A DNA stretch of 64,000 bases, taken from Enterobacter asburiae. Its GTDB lineage: Bacteria; Pseudomonadota; Gammaproteobacteria; Enterobacterales; Enterobacteriaceae. The translations under genes and the position numbers were made by a program. Below, one piece after another: positions 12,581 through 19,836 of the stretch (its first letter is position 1; each line of letters begins with the position of its first letter). The stretch spans positions 186,001 through 250,000 of the forward strand of contig NZ_VRKN01000005.1 in assembly GCF_008080435.1 (NCBI RefSeq), written 5' to 3'. Below the pieces are notes generated by a model. The model had not been told where the DNA came from. It did no database searches and saw nothing but the letters and a program-made list of their open reading frames with translations.

Positions 12581-12624
12581 AAATTGATTTAGATATATCG
12601 TATTCACCAGAGAAGGGGCTACAA

Positions 12625-13389
12625 ATGGCATCTACCCGTTACCCACAGCGTGTTCGTAATGACCTGCGCTTTCGCGAGCTGACCGTGCTCCGCGTTGAAC
12701 GCACTAGCGCGGGTTTCCAGCGCATTGTTTTAGGCGGCGAGGCGCTGGAGGGCTTTAGCTCCCGCGGTTTCGACGACCATACAAAAGTCTTTTTCCCGGC
12801 CCCTGGGGCGGTGTTTGTGCCGCCGGTGGTCACCGATGAAGGCATCGACTGGGGCGATGGTGTACGTCCTCAGGCGCGCGACTATACGCCGCTGTATGAC
12901 GAGGTAAATCATGAACTGGTACTCGATTTCTTCATTCATGACGGCGGCATTGCCAGCCGCTGGGCGGTCGAGGCGAAAGCGGGGGACAGGCTGACCATTG
13001 GCGGCCCGCGAGGTTCGCTGGTGGTGCCGGAGGATTACGCCTGGCAGCTGTACGTGTGTGATGAATCCGGCATGCCCGCGCTGCGCCGACGCTTAGAGGG
13101 CATTGCAAAACTGCCGGTTCGCCCGGAGGTTCATGCGGTAGTGACGGTTGGAGACGAATCTTATAAGGACTATCTGGCACACCTGAGCGGGTTCAACATC
13201 ACCTGGGTTGTAGGCCACAACGCGCAGGCGGTGGCGGACCATCTGGCAACGTTGACCGTTCCGGCGGAGGATTACTTTATCTGGCTGACCGGGGAAGGGA
13301 AGGTGGTGAAAAGCCTGAGCCGCCAGTTTGAAACCGACGCGATTGATCAACAGCTGGTGCGTGCCAGCGCATACTGGCACGCTAAATAA
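12625..13389 (+). CDS. yqjH: NADPH-dependent ferric-chelate reductase YqjH
   Basis: Cytoplasmic flavoprotein of the siderophore-interacting family that reduces ferric siderophores and releases iron. The FAD domain (DYTPLYDEVNHELVLDFFIHDGGIASRWA, residues about 85-115, and GGPRGSLVVPEDYAWQLYV) and the NAD(P)H domain ending in EDYFIWLTGEGKVVKSLSR are both complete. The ATG at 12625 gives 254 residues, the E. coli length, with AGAAGGGG eight bases upstream; an ATG at 12577 would put the operators inside the gene. It is controlled by both Fur-like and YqjI-like sites in the divergent promoter. Confidence 0.93.
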   Translation: MASTRYPQRVRNDLRFRELTVLRVERTSAGFQRIVLGGEALEGFSSRGFDDHTKVFFPAPGAVFVPPVVTDEGIDWGDGVRPQARDYTPLYDEVNHELVLDFFIHDGGIASRWAVEAKAGDRLTIGGPRGSLVVPEDYAWQLYVCDESGMPALRRRLEGIAKLPVRPEVHAVVTVGDESYKDYLAHLSGFNITWVVGHNAQAVADHLATLTVPAEDYFIWLTGEGKVVKSLSRQFETDAIDQQLVRASAYWHAK

Positions 13390-14559
13390 TCAGGCTGCGG
13401 AATCGAGCTGCGCTTCGTTCACCTGATGTTCGAGCGAGGCGCGGACCTCGTGCAGCGCTTTCTCCTGCTGAGCGAAGTAAGCTTCCATATTGTTCAGCGA
13501 CGAGACCAGCAGCCAGGACTCCTCTTTCTCCAGTTCCGCCAGTTCGTTCACTAAAATGTCGATCTGCTCGCGGACCTGCGCCATTTTTTTGCGGATACGT
13601 TCCAGATCGTTCAGCCTGTCGCTTGCCATCAATGGCTCAAAGCCCTGCTGCAGGCGGGCCACCAGTGAGCGAATGGTTTTAACGTCACCACGCTGCTTCG
13701 CCTGGTTGAGCTGTACCATCATCGCGTTAGCTTCCTCTTTGAGATCGTCCGCCACCAGGTCCGGGTGGCAGAGCTTGCTCGCCTGCCGCCAGAGACGCTT
13801 GAGCTCGTTCTGATCCTCTTCCGAAAGATCCTTGCCCTTGCGTAGCCGTACTTCGGCATCGTGATGCTGCTCGCGATACTTCTCGTATTCTTCGTTGGCT
13901 TCGTCGCGTGCCTGACGCGCAGGCTCCTCTTCGCGTGTTAAGCCGCTCTCCAGCTCCAGCGCTTCGGCCAGCAGGTTGGCAATCAAATTGCTTTGCTGTT
14001 CCAGATGCTTACGTGCCTCAGCGGCCTGTACGGAGTCGGCAGGGAGATCGCGCCAGCGCTGGGTGAGCGTCGCCAGCACCTCTACCGCCTGCGCCATATA
14101 GCGCTGGCAGCGACGGTAATCTTCCTCGCGACGATGCGCCTCCGCCTGCTGACGACGCAGGTTGAGCTCTGCCAGCGTTTTACGCAGGCCGAGGATCTGC
14201 TGCATCAGCGGCCCGAGGCGTGAGAAATAGAGATCGTTGAACTCATCAAGCTGCTGCACCCGGGCGTTGCGGCGATCAATCAGATCGCGCAGACGCTCTT
14301 CCAGCGCCTTCAGCTCCAGCTTGCTGGCGGCCACCTGCGGATCGCGCCACGGGGTAACGGCGCGCTGGCCCTGCAGCCAGGCGGTGATGGCCCGGATGGC
14401 GGCGGTGTAGTTCTTCTCCTCAAGCGCCACGACGATTGCCTGTAGCTCATCGTCAAACGCTTCATTTTTCAGGCGTGTCAGCTGGCTCTGGATGATGTCG
14501 TCATCTTCCAGTTCAATGGCATTTTTAATGATTTCTAGCCGTTTGATCGGTGTGCTCAT
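13390..14559 (-). CDS. coiled-coil protein with a J-domain-like HPD motif
   Basis: A 389-residue soluble protein rich in leucine, glutamate, arginine and glutamine, mostly predicted helix or coiled coil. Near residue 255 it has EEDQNELKRLWRQASKLCHPDLVADD, which resembles helix II, the HPD tripeptide (H265-P266-D267) and helix III of a J domain. Long charged helices flank it on both sides. J domains usually sit at the N-terminus; here it is about two thirds along, in a coiled coil, so a DnaK partner role is inferred only. There is no zinc finger or DnaJ C-terminal domain. It is convergent with yqjH, stop against stop, and is the last gene before the phage element. Whether it belongs to the host or arrived with the element is unclear; its codon use looks like the core genes. 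Confidence 0.6.
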   Translation of the reverse strand: MSTPIKRLEIIKNAIELEDDDIIQSQLTRLKNEAFDDELQAIVVALEEKNYTAAIRAITAWLQGQRAVTPWRDPQVAASKLELKALEERLRDLIDRRNARVQQLDEFNDLYFSRLGPLMQQILGLRKTLAELNLRRQQAEAHRREEDYRRCQRYMAQAVEVLATLTQRWRDLPADSVQAAEARKHLEQQSNLIANLLAEALELESGLTREEEPARQARDEANEEYEKYREQHHDAEVRLRKGKDLSEEDQNELKRLWRQASKLCHPDLVADDLKEEANAMMVQLNQAKQRGDVKTIRSLVARLQQGFEPLMASDRLNDLERIRKKMAQVREQIDILVNELAELEKEESWLLVSSLNNMEAYFAQQEKALHEVRASLEHQVNEAQLDSAA

Positions 14560-14841
14560 GATGCCTTTCGCTTTGGCGCTTAAGTATTTGAGTTAAGGTT
14601 AGTTGTTGTAAAAGCTACAGGAAATAATACACACGGATGATGATCGGCGCGATGGGGGATTTCTTTAGTGAGTTGATGTGTGGTGCTCTCATTATGGGGT
14701 AAACCCGATAGAGCGACATACCATACGTTCACTAGCCCTGTTAATGTGCGCCGATCCTCTTCTTCACCTGCCACAGGTTTTACCGTGGCCTATCTGAAAG
14801 CAAGTACCCCACCTTTGGTGGCGAATGTTTCCGACCAGCCC
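14560..14841. other. gene-free left flank of the phage element
   Basis: No convincing gene: short frames on both strands have no ribosome site or recognisable motif. In an intact P2/186 prophage the integrase and left attachment site would be here. The only trace is TTTGGTGGC at 14814-14822, identical to the nine bases spanning the 3' end of the ileX tRNA at 32769-32777. Confidence 0.5.
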
Positions 14842-15417
14842 TCAGCTAACCTCGCTGTAAATCCCCACCACGCGACCCACCGTTTTTATCTCGTCGATAC
14901 CGCATTCAAACGGAACTTTGCCGCCCGCCACATGGAGTTTTTTACCCGGCAGCAGCGTTAGGTCGCGGATGCTGGCGGTGCCTTCAATCTCAACCAGCCA
15001 CAGGCCGTCGGTTAACGATGCGTCTTTTTCAATAAAGTGCAGCTTTCCCTCCGCCCGGACGGCGATGCCGCGCGCCAGCGGTTTGCTAAAGAAAGTAGCG
15101 TCAATACTCAAAATAGTATTTTCTTCCAGCCTTCCATCACTGAGTGTGAATGTGGAAACCGAAACGGGATCGCCCGGCGCGGGGTGACCTTCAAACTGCG
15201 CACCTTGTCCGGTCATCAGCCAGCGAAGGCTAGCGCCGGTGTCCAGCGCACACTGAACCGCAAAGTCGTAAGAGATGGTACCGCGCGCGTAGCGGTTCTG
15301 AAGCGAACTGGCGGCGATATTAAAGTGCCGGGCCAGCTGAATTTTCTGCGTGAAACCATATACCTGACAGATTCTATCGAGTAACTCTTCATTATTCACT
15401 TGAGAATCTAAAATCAA
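14842..15417 (-). CDS. cI: 186-like CI repressor
   Basis: Repressor of the element, very similar to coliphage 186 CI. The N-terminal helix-turn-helix region reads LLDRICQVYGFTQKIQLARHFNIAASSLQNRYARG; the C-terminal domain holds DGLWLVEIEGTASIRDLTLLPGKKLHVAGGKVPFECGIDEIKTVGRVVG. The start is taken as TTG at 15417: it gives 191 residues, near the 186 protein, with AAAGGA seven bases upstream. A longer frame from TTG at 15450 would begin inside the operator. The C-terminal domain is LexA-like in fold but 186 CI is not cleaved by RecA; release needs the Tum antirepressor, for which a candidate lies at 18801. Confidence 0.9.
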   Translation of the reverse strand: MILDSQVNNEELLDRICQVYGFTQKIQLARHFNIAASSLQNRYARGTISYDFAVQCALDTGASLRWLMTGQGAQFEGHPAPGDPVSVSTFTLSDGRLEENTILSIDATFFSKPLARGIAVRAEGKLHFIEKDASLTDGLWLVEIEGTASIRDLTLLPGKKLHVAGGKVPFECGIDEIKTVGRVVGIYSEVS

Positions 15418-15427
15418 AATATATTCC

Positions 15428-15464
15428 TTTGGGTGTTTACTAATACCCAATTGGGCATTAGTAT
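15428..15464 (+). promoter_or_regulatory. rightward early promoter pR with CI-type operator
   Basis: TTTACT (15436-15441), 17 bases, TAGTAT (15459-15464) make a good sigma-70 promoter facing the early genes. A 26-base dyad fills it: TACTAATACCCAA at 15438-15450 mirrors TTGGGCATTAGTA at 15451-15463 with one mismatch. A third TTGGGT half-site lies at 15429-15434. A repressor bound here would occlude both promoter boxes; CI is the natural candidate. Confidence 0.75.
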
Positions 15465-15549
15465 CATTACAAATTCGGGCAATCAGCGGCAGACGTTGGC
15501 AAACAGAGGCTAATGATTGCAGACCTTATCAAAATGGGAATCATGCAGC

Positions 15550-15654
15550 ATGGCTTCTGAAATCGCAATCCTCAAACGGTGGAAAAAGCCGTGCTGTGCC
15601 CGTTTTCAGCACACTAGCGTGCGTGAATTTATGCGAGGGGAGATATGGCGATAG
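15550..15654 (+). CDS. possible 34-residue peptide at start of early operon
   Basis: First open frame downstream of pR: 34 residues, strongly basic, with RWKKPCCARFQ and a C-terminal VREFMRGEIWR, and its stop overlaps the start of the next gene. The ribosome site is weak (GGGA about twelve bases upstream). In phage 186 the genes apl, cII and fil lie in this region; this peptide could be a Fil-like or unrelated remnant. I do not recognise it with certainty. Confidence 0.3.
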   Translation: MASEIAILKRWKKPCCARFQHTSVREFMRGEIWR

Positions 15655-15983
15655 AAGCTGCCCGTGCAAGGGTTCCACTTAGCGTGGGAGCGCGTCTTAA
15701 CGGGCTTAACCACGTCGCTGAACTGCGCGCCCGATACGGGAGCGATAGCGGAAAAGAGCTGACGCGGTTTATGGCTGAAATGCGCGACAAGCGCGATCCC
15801 TGTTTTGAGGAGAACAGCAGGGCGCTGGCCGCCATCTTTTTCCTGGCGAGATTGCCCGTCGCCCGTCATGAGTGCGATATCAGCGAGCTGACGACTGAAG
15901 AGAAAAGGGCGCTGATTAACGCCATGAACCATTTTCGTGCTGTCGTGAGTTTATTTCCTGAACGGCTGACCATGCCGATATAA
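15645..15983 (+). CDS. DUF5347-type early phage protein
   Basis: Protein of 112 residues beginning MAIEAARARVPLSVGARLNGL, a small basic and helical protein with no signal peptide. I place it in the family of short early proteins that follow cI in 186-like prophages of enterobacteria (DUF5347, from memory). Its function is unknown. GAGGGGAG eight bases upstream fixes the start. It should be transcribed from pR with the genes that follow. Confidence 0.65.
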   Translation: MAIEAARARVPLSVGARLNGLNHVAELRARYGSDSGKELTRFMAEMRDKRDPCFEENSRALAAIFFLARLPVARHECDISELTTEEKRALINAMNHFRAVVSLFPERLTMPI

Positions 15984-16051
15984 CCCAACCAAAAACCTAA
16001 TGGCGTAAACCCGCCGGGCACCCTATTGCCTGAATTTATGGAGAATGCGTG

Positions 16052-16279
16052 ATGCGAAACAGTGAAAACCGCCCTTATCCGATCGGAAGTGAAGAACTAA
16101 AACGTCTGCTGGCGGAAGCAAAAACAGAGGAACGATGCGCGCGAGCCCTCGCGGTCTCCCTGCGCCTGGAGGCGCTGGCGAGCCATATCTACAAAACCGG
16201 CATGAGCGGAGAAGACGTTGCCGAACTGTTGTGCCACGAGGCGGCCCGCTACGAGCGGGAATCACAGGAGCTGCACTGA
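16052..16279 (+). CDS. DUF2732-type small phage protein
   Basis: A 75-residue acidic, helical protein (SEELKRLLAEAKTEERCARALAVSLRLEALASHI) of the kind found upstream of the TraR-like gene in P2-like prophages (DUF2732 from memory); function unknown. The ATG at 16052 is preferred to a GTG at 16049 because GGAG lies eight bases before it. Its TGA shares the A with the ATG of the next gene, so the two are coupled. Confidence 0.65.
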   Translation: MRNSENRPYPIGSEELKRLLAEAKTEERCARALAVSLRLEALASHIYKTGMSGEDVAELLCHEAARYERESQELH

Positions 16280-16500
16280 TGGCCGATTTTATCGATCTTG
16301 CGCAGGCACGCGAGCAGGAGGACAGAGAGCGGTACATTAATCGCGCCCGCAGACGATCCGCATCGCCTTCGTGTTTCCTCTGCGAGGACTGCGAGGCCCC
16401 GATACCGGAGGCGCGCCGAATGGCGGTGCCCGGCGTGGCCCTGTGCGTAACCTGCCAGGAGATCGCAGAGATGAAAAATAAACACGTCCGGGGAGGATAA
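16279..16500 (+). CDS. TraR/DksA-type zinc-finger protein
   Basis: A 73-residue protein with the TraR/DksA zinc finger: CEDCEAPIPEARRMAVPGVALCVTCQ gives the CxxC-x17-CxxC arrangement near residues 36-60. Members bind in the RNA polymerase secondary channel or are phage homologues of unknown target. It overlaps the preceding gene by one base and stops one base before the start of gene A, inside the early operon. Confidence 0.8.
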   Translation: MADFIDLAQAREQEDRERYINRARRRSASPSCFLCEDCEAPIPEARRMAVPGVALCVTCQEIAEMKNKHVRGG

Positions 16501-16501
16501 G

Positions 16502-18691
16502 TTGGCGACGTCATTTGCTTATCCGTGGAATGCTCCCCGGTCGGCCATTGTCAGCCCTTATCTCACCCATGCCCAACAGCAGCGCCGCGAACGCCTTTTC
16601 GCGGCGCTGCAGCAGGCAAGAATTGCTCTCTCACAGCAGCCTGACTGTGTACGCTTCGAGGTCTGGCGCACGGTTGACGCCCTCGAACAGCATCGGGGCA
16701 GCCCGCAGGCCAACGCCTTTTTGATCCGATTCTGCAAAAGGATGTTACCCCGCCTGCGGCGGGTCTCTGAACGCTATGCCTGCACAGGCCTGCACGACGA
16801 GGTCTCCAGGGCTGTGTTTGACGGCCATTTCGACACTCAGCTTCTGCAATACCTCGCCTCGCGCATGGTCGGACTGGTTGCCCGCTATAACCGCCTTCCG
16901 GATATGTCACGCGCGGATATCGACCTGCTGGCCGCAGATATCGCCAGCTTTATTCGCGGCGAGCTGGCGAATATTAAGGATGCTGAGATGGGTGAATACC
17001 AGACGCTGTACGTCTGGTATCAACGCGCCGGGCTGATCGCCCGACAGTTCAACGTGTCACCTCCGCACTGGGAGCGGGTGTCGAAGACGTTTTTCGACAA
17101 AGATGACGTTGCTGCGGCGGTGATCCGCATGTTTTCCGAGGCGTGGTGGCGCGGGCGTCTGCGTCGGGTCGCGGCTACCTGGCGCGAGCATTTGCAGATT
17201 GCCCTCGGCAACGTCAGCAAACAGAGAACGGCGTATGCGAGCAAACGCTGTGTGACCGAGTGGCGCGAGCAAAAGCGCCGCACCCGCGAATTTCTCAAGG
17301 GCATGGAGCTGGAAGATGAAGAGGGCAACCGCATCAGCTTAATTGAAAAATTCGATAGTTCGGTGGCCAACCCGGCGATACGTCGCTGTGAACTGATGAC
17401 CCGCATCCGCGGGTTTGAAAATATCTGTGAGGCGCTGGGCTATGTGGGCGAGTTCTATACCTTAACCGCGCCTGCGCAGCATCACGCGACGCTGAAATCA
17501 GGTTATCCCAACGCGAAGTGGAACGGGGCCAGTCCGGCGGATACGCAAGGCTACCTGACCCGGCTGTGGGCGCGTATCCGCGCAAAGCTCCACCGTAATG
17601 GGATTCGTATTTTCGGTATCCGCGTTGCGGAACCCCATCATGACGGTACACCCCACTGGCATATGCTGATGTTTATGCTGCCGGAAGATGTCGAATGCGT
17701 TCGCCAGATTATCGGGGACTACGCCCGGCAGGAGGATGCCGTTGAGCTGCAGAGCGAAAGCGCCAGACAGGCGCGCTTTCACGCGGACGCGATCGATCCG
17801 CAGAAAGGCAGTGCTACCGGCTATATTGCCAAATACATCTCAAAGAATATCGACGGCTATGCGCTCGATGGCGAGACCGATAACGAAAGCGGCGGGCTGC
17901 TGAAAGAGACGGCGTCCGTCGTGTCGGCCTGGGCAGGGCGCTGGCACATTCGCCAGTTTCAGTTTATCGGCGGCGCGCCGGTAACGGTCTACCGCGAGCT
18001 GCGACGTCTGGCGGATCCCGAAGCCGCGCGCGGTCTGAGCGTTGAGTTTGCCGCCGTCCATGAGGCTGCCGACGCCGGGGACTGGGCGGGTTACGTCACT
18101 GCGCAGGGCGGGCCGTTTGTGCGTCGCGATGATTTACAGGTGCGCACCCTGTATGAGCTGCGCGCCGGGTTTAACCAGTACGGCGAGGAAACGGTCCGCA
18201 TCCGCGGCGTGTACGATTCTGCCGTTGGCGCGGGCAGCCCAATTTTAACCCGACTCACGCAGTGGAAAATTGTGCCGAAGCGGGCCGCGGATCTTCAGGA
18301 CGCGCCTGTATCCTCTCGGAGTTCTGTCAATAACTGTACGCAGACCGATCTTTCTCAACCCCTCAGCCGACGTGCGAGACGGGCGTTAACCGAACGCATC
18401 AAATTCATCCGCCCTGGCGCGTCGTCGCCCATCGTCTTCGCGAGCGACCCGCAGAACGGGGTTCCGGAGAAGGTGATCGATGAGATACGGCTCGTCACCG
18501 GGATAGCCATCAGTCGGGGAGAAGCCCTGCATCTTATGGCGGGAGGCATCAGCCGTTTTAACGATAAATGGTGCAGAGGCGCAGCCGACGGATCGCTATT
18601 TCCGGCACCCTGCTCTTACCAGCAAAAGGCGCGGAAAATCCTTGAACGTATTGGGTATTTAACGGATCTCTTCGCTCAGAGAGCCCGCTAA
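16502..18691 (+). CDS. A: P2-type replication initiator (HUH endonuclease) gene A
   Basis: Rolling-circle replication initiator of 729 residues, similar in length to the A proteins of P2 and 186. The HUH metal motif is intact (VAEPHHDGTPHWHMLMFML, near residue 380) and the two-tyrosine motif follows (TGYIAKYISKNIDGY, near residue 440). No frameshift or stop is seen. It starts with TTG, supported by GGGGAGG five bases upstream. Intact P2 A nicks its own gene to start replication. Keeping it in an element without packaging genes is odd, since tailocins normally lack replication genes; it may be under other selection or the loss of head genes may be recent. Confidence 0.92.
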   Translation: MATSFAYPWNAPRSAIVSPYLTHAQQQRRERLFAALQQARIALSQQPDCVRFEVWRTVDALEQHRGSPQANAFLIRFCKRMLPRLRRVSERYACTGLHDEVSRAVFDGHFDTQLLQYLASRMVGLVARYNRLPDMSRADIDLLAADIASFIRGELANIKDAEMGEYQTLYVWYQRAGLIARQFNVSPPHWERVSKTFFDKDDVAAAVIRMFSEAWWRGRLRRVAATWREHLQIALGNVSKQRTAYASKRCVTEWREQKRRTREFLKGMELEDEEGNRISLIEKFDSSVANPAIRRCELMTRIRGFENICEALGYVGEFYTLTAPAQHHATLKSGYPNAKWNGASPADTQGYLTRLWARIRAKLHRNGIRIFGIRVAEPHHDGTPHWHMLMFMLPEDVECVRQIIGDYARQEDAVELQSESARQARFHADAIDPQKGSATGYIAKYISKNIDGYALDGETDNESGGLLKETASVVSAWAGRWHIRQFQFIGGAPVTVYRELRRLADPEAARGLSVEFAAVHEAADAGDWAGYVTAQGGPFVRRDDLQVRTLYELRAGFNQYGEETVRIRGVYDSAVGAGSPILTRLTQWKIVPKRAADLQDAPVSSRSSVNNCTQTDLSQPLSRRARRALTERIKFIRPGASSPIVFASDPQNGVPEKVIDEIRLVTGIAISRGEALHLMAGGISRFNDKWCRGAADGSLFPAPCSYQQKARKILERIGYLTDLFAQRAR

Positions 18692-18762
18692 TCTCCATCC
18701 ATATCATGTACATACCGTGAAGGGTTCTGATTTTTCGCTTCACTCTTTTTATGAATACGTGC

Positions 18763-18782
18763 TACTGTATGTTTATACAGTA
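18763..18782 (+). promoter_or_regulatory. LexA box (SOS operator)
   Basis: Perfect dyad TACTGTATGT-TTATACAGTA, matching the LexA consensus CTGT-N8-ACAG with AT-rich flanks. It lies 18 bases before the GTG start of the tum-like gene, so that gene should be repressed by LexA and induced by DNA damage. Confidence 0.92.
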
Positions 18783-18800
18783 TCTCGTGGTGGAGGTTGT

Positions 18801-19241
18801 GTGGACAGAGAGTTGAACGAGCAGGTCATGATTGAACGAGTCGAGCTGATTGCGCGACTGACGACAGAAGGAACGTGTCAGGAAAGAGATCGTGAGATTG
18901 CCCTGAATTTGATAGCTGAGATTGCGCGGGGAAATTTAATCAAGAACAACGCATTTACCGTTGTTTTCTCAGCATCGCCTGTTCCGGAACGAATCAAAAA
19001 AGAGGGCAACGTTCGGGTGAACATTACGCTCGATAAAGATCAGCAGATTGGCCATGCCGTCGTTGAGGCCTTTCAGTGCGAACTGACCCGCAGAATACGA
19101 TCCCTGTTTCCGTCATCGCGGGTGAACGTGAAAATAGGATCGGTGACGGGGGTCGAGCTCCAGGGGCTAGAAAAAGAGGCCGATCGCGAAATGCTGGACG
19201 CTATTCTCCGGGAAGTCTGGGAAGACGAGAGCTGGCGCTAG
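18801..19241 (+). CDS. tum: Tum-like antirepressor with DinI-like C-terminal domain
   Basis: SOS-induced protein that, by analogy with phage 186 Tum, inactivates CI and so triggers the element. It has 146 residues: a basic helical N-terminal half and a C-terminal DinI-like domain (VRVNITLDKDQQIGHAVVEAF through LDAILREVWEDESW, residues about 70-145). The GTG at 18801 is chosen because GGAGG lies four bases before it and because it falls just after the LexA box; a longer frame from 18717 would contain the operator. It follows gene A, as tum does in 186. The gene after it should lead to cos and head genes; here gpX follows instead. Confidence 0.85.
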   Translation: MDRELNEQVMIERVELIARLTTEGTCQERDREIALNLIAEIARGNLIKNNAFTVVFSASPVPERIKKEGNVRVNITLDKDQQIGHAVVEAFQCELTRRIRSLFPSSRVNVKIGSVTGVELQGLEKEADREMLDAILREVWEDESWR

Positions 19242-19420
19242 CCCCGGCGTCATCACCCGTACCAACACCCTCATTCAAATTTTGCGCTTCCGTTGAACCA
19301 CGCTTCGCTGCTCGCGGACGATCTGTTGTGCCCGCGATTGTCCATCTGTCAGCGATAGCGAAAAGCCTGCTGGCCCGGGAAACTCTACGGTACCTGGAAA
19401 CCGGATGTTGGGAGCGTCTG
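19242..19420. other. deletion junction where cos and head genes are expected
   Basis: In P2/186 phages cos and Q, P, O, N, M, L lie between tum and X. Only 179 bases are left here and no remnant can be assigned. CTGTTGT at 19323-19329 resembles the late-promoter motif found before V and FI and stands a similar distance (98 bases) from gpX, so a late promoter may have been fused to the tail operon. Confidence 0.5.
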
Positions 19421-19624
19421 ATGAAAATCTATGCAATGCAGGGGGACACGCTTGATGCCGTTTGCGCCCGCTTTTATGGGCGCACGGCTGGCGTCGTTGA
19501 AGCCGTTCTGAAGGCCAATCCTGGCCTCGCCGAGTTAGGCGTTATCTTGCCTCACGGCACGCCGGTAGAGATGCCGGAGGTGAATAGCGCCCCCACAAAA
19601 GAATCCGTAAACCTATGGGACTGA
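19421..19624 (+). CDS. X: phage tail protein gpX
   Basis: Tail protein of 67 residues, the same length as P2 gpX, with a LysM-like pattern (QGDTLDAVCARFYGRTAGVVEAVLKANPGL) and the typical end VNLWD. In P2 it is an essential tail protein that may help hold the central tail parts together. GGGAG lies eight bases before the ATG. It is the first gene of the tail/lysis operon and overlaps the holin by ten bases. Confidence 0.93.
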   Translation: MKIYAMQGDTLDAVCARFYGRTAGVVEAVLKANPGLAELGVILPHGTPVEMPEVNSAPTKESVNLWD

Positions 19625-19836
19625 GCCTGGAGAAAATCACCACGGTTATCGCCTACTGGCTGGCCGTGGCGCTGGCCTGGTTCGGGGCGATGTCTCCTGA
19701 AAAAGTCGCGCTGTATGTGGGGAGTCTTTGCGCCATTTTTACCGCGCTGACGAATTATTGGTTTAAGCGAAAAACCTGGCGCTATCTCCAGTCTCTGGGC
19801 CTCGATAAGAAGAGCATTCGTGAACTCAATCATTAA
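19615..19836 (+). CDS. HP1-type phage holin
   Basis: A 73-residue membrane protein with two hydrophobic segments (residues about 8-25 and 30-50) and a basic tail (WFKRKTWRYLQSLGLDKKS), as in class II holins. It occupies the place of P2 gene Y but is of the HP1 family type. It would form inner-membrane lesions that time lysis; with a SAR endolysin next door it may act as a pinholin that only depolarises the membrane. It overlaps the endolysin start. Confidence 0.8.
   Translation: MGLSLEKITTVIAYWLAVALAWFGAMSPEKVALYVGSLCAIFTALTNYWFKRKTWRYLQSLGLDKKSIRELNH

Noticed and set aside
14680-14961. 93-residue plus-strand frame between the J-like gene and cI
   Set aside because: It runs into the cI 3' end, has no convincing ribosome site and no family motif.
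15418-15450. Longer N-terminus for CI
   Set aside because: The upstream TTG lies inside the operator and has no ribosome site; TTG at 15417 follows AAAGGA.
18717-18800. Longer N-terminus for the Tum-like protein
   Set aside because: It would place the perfect LexA operator inside the coding region; the GTG at 18801 has GGAGG and gives the 146-residue form.
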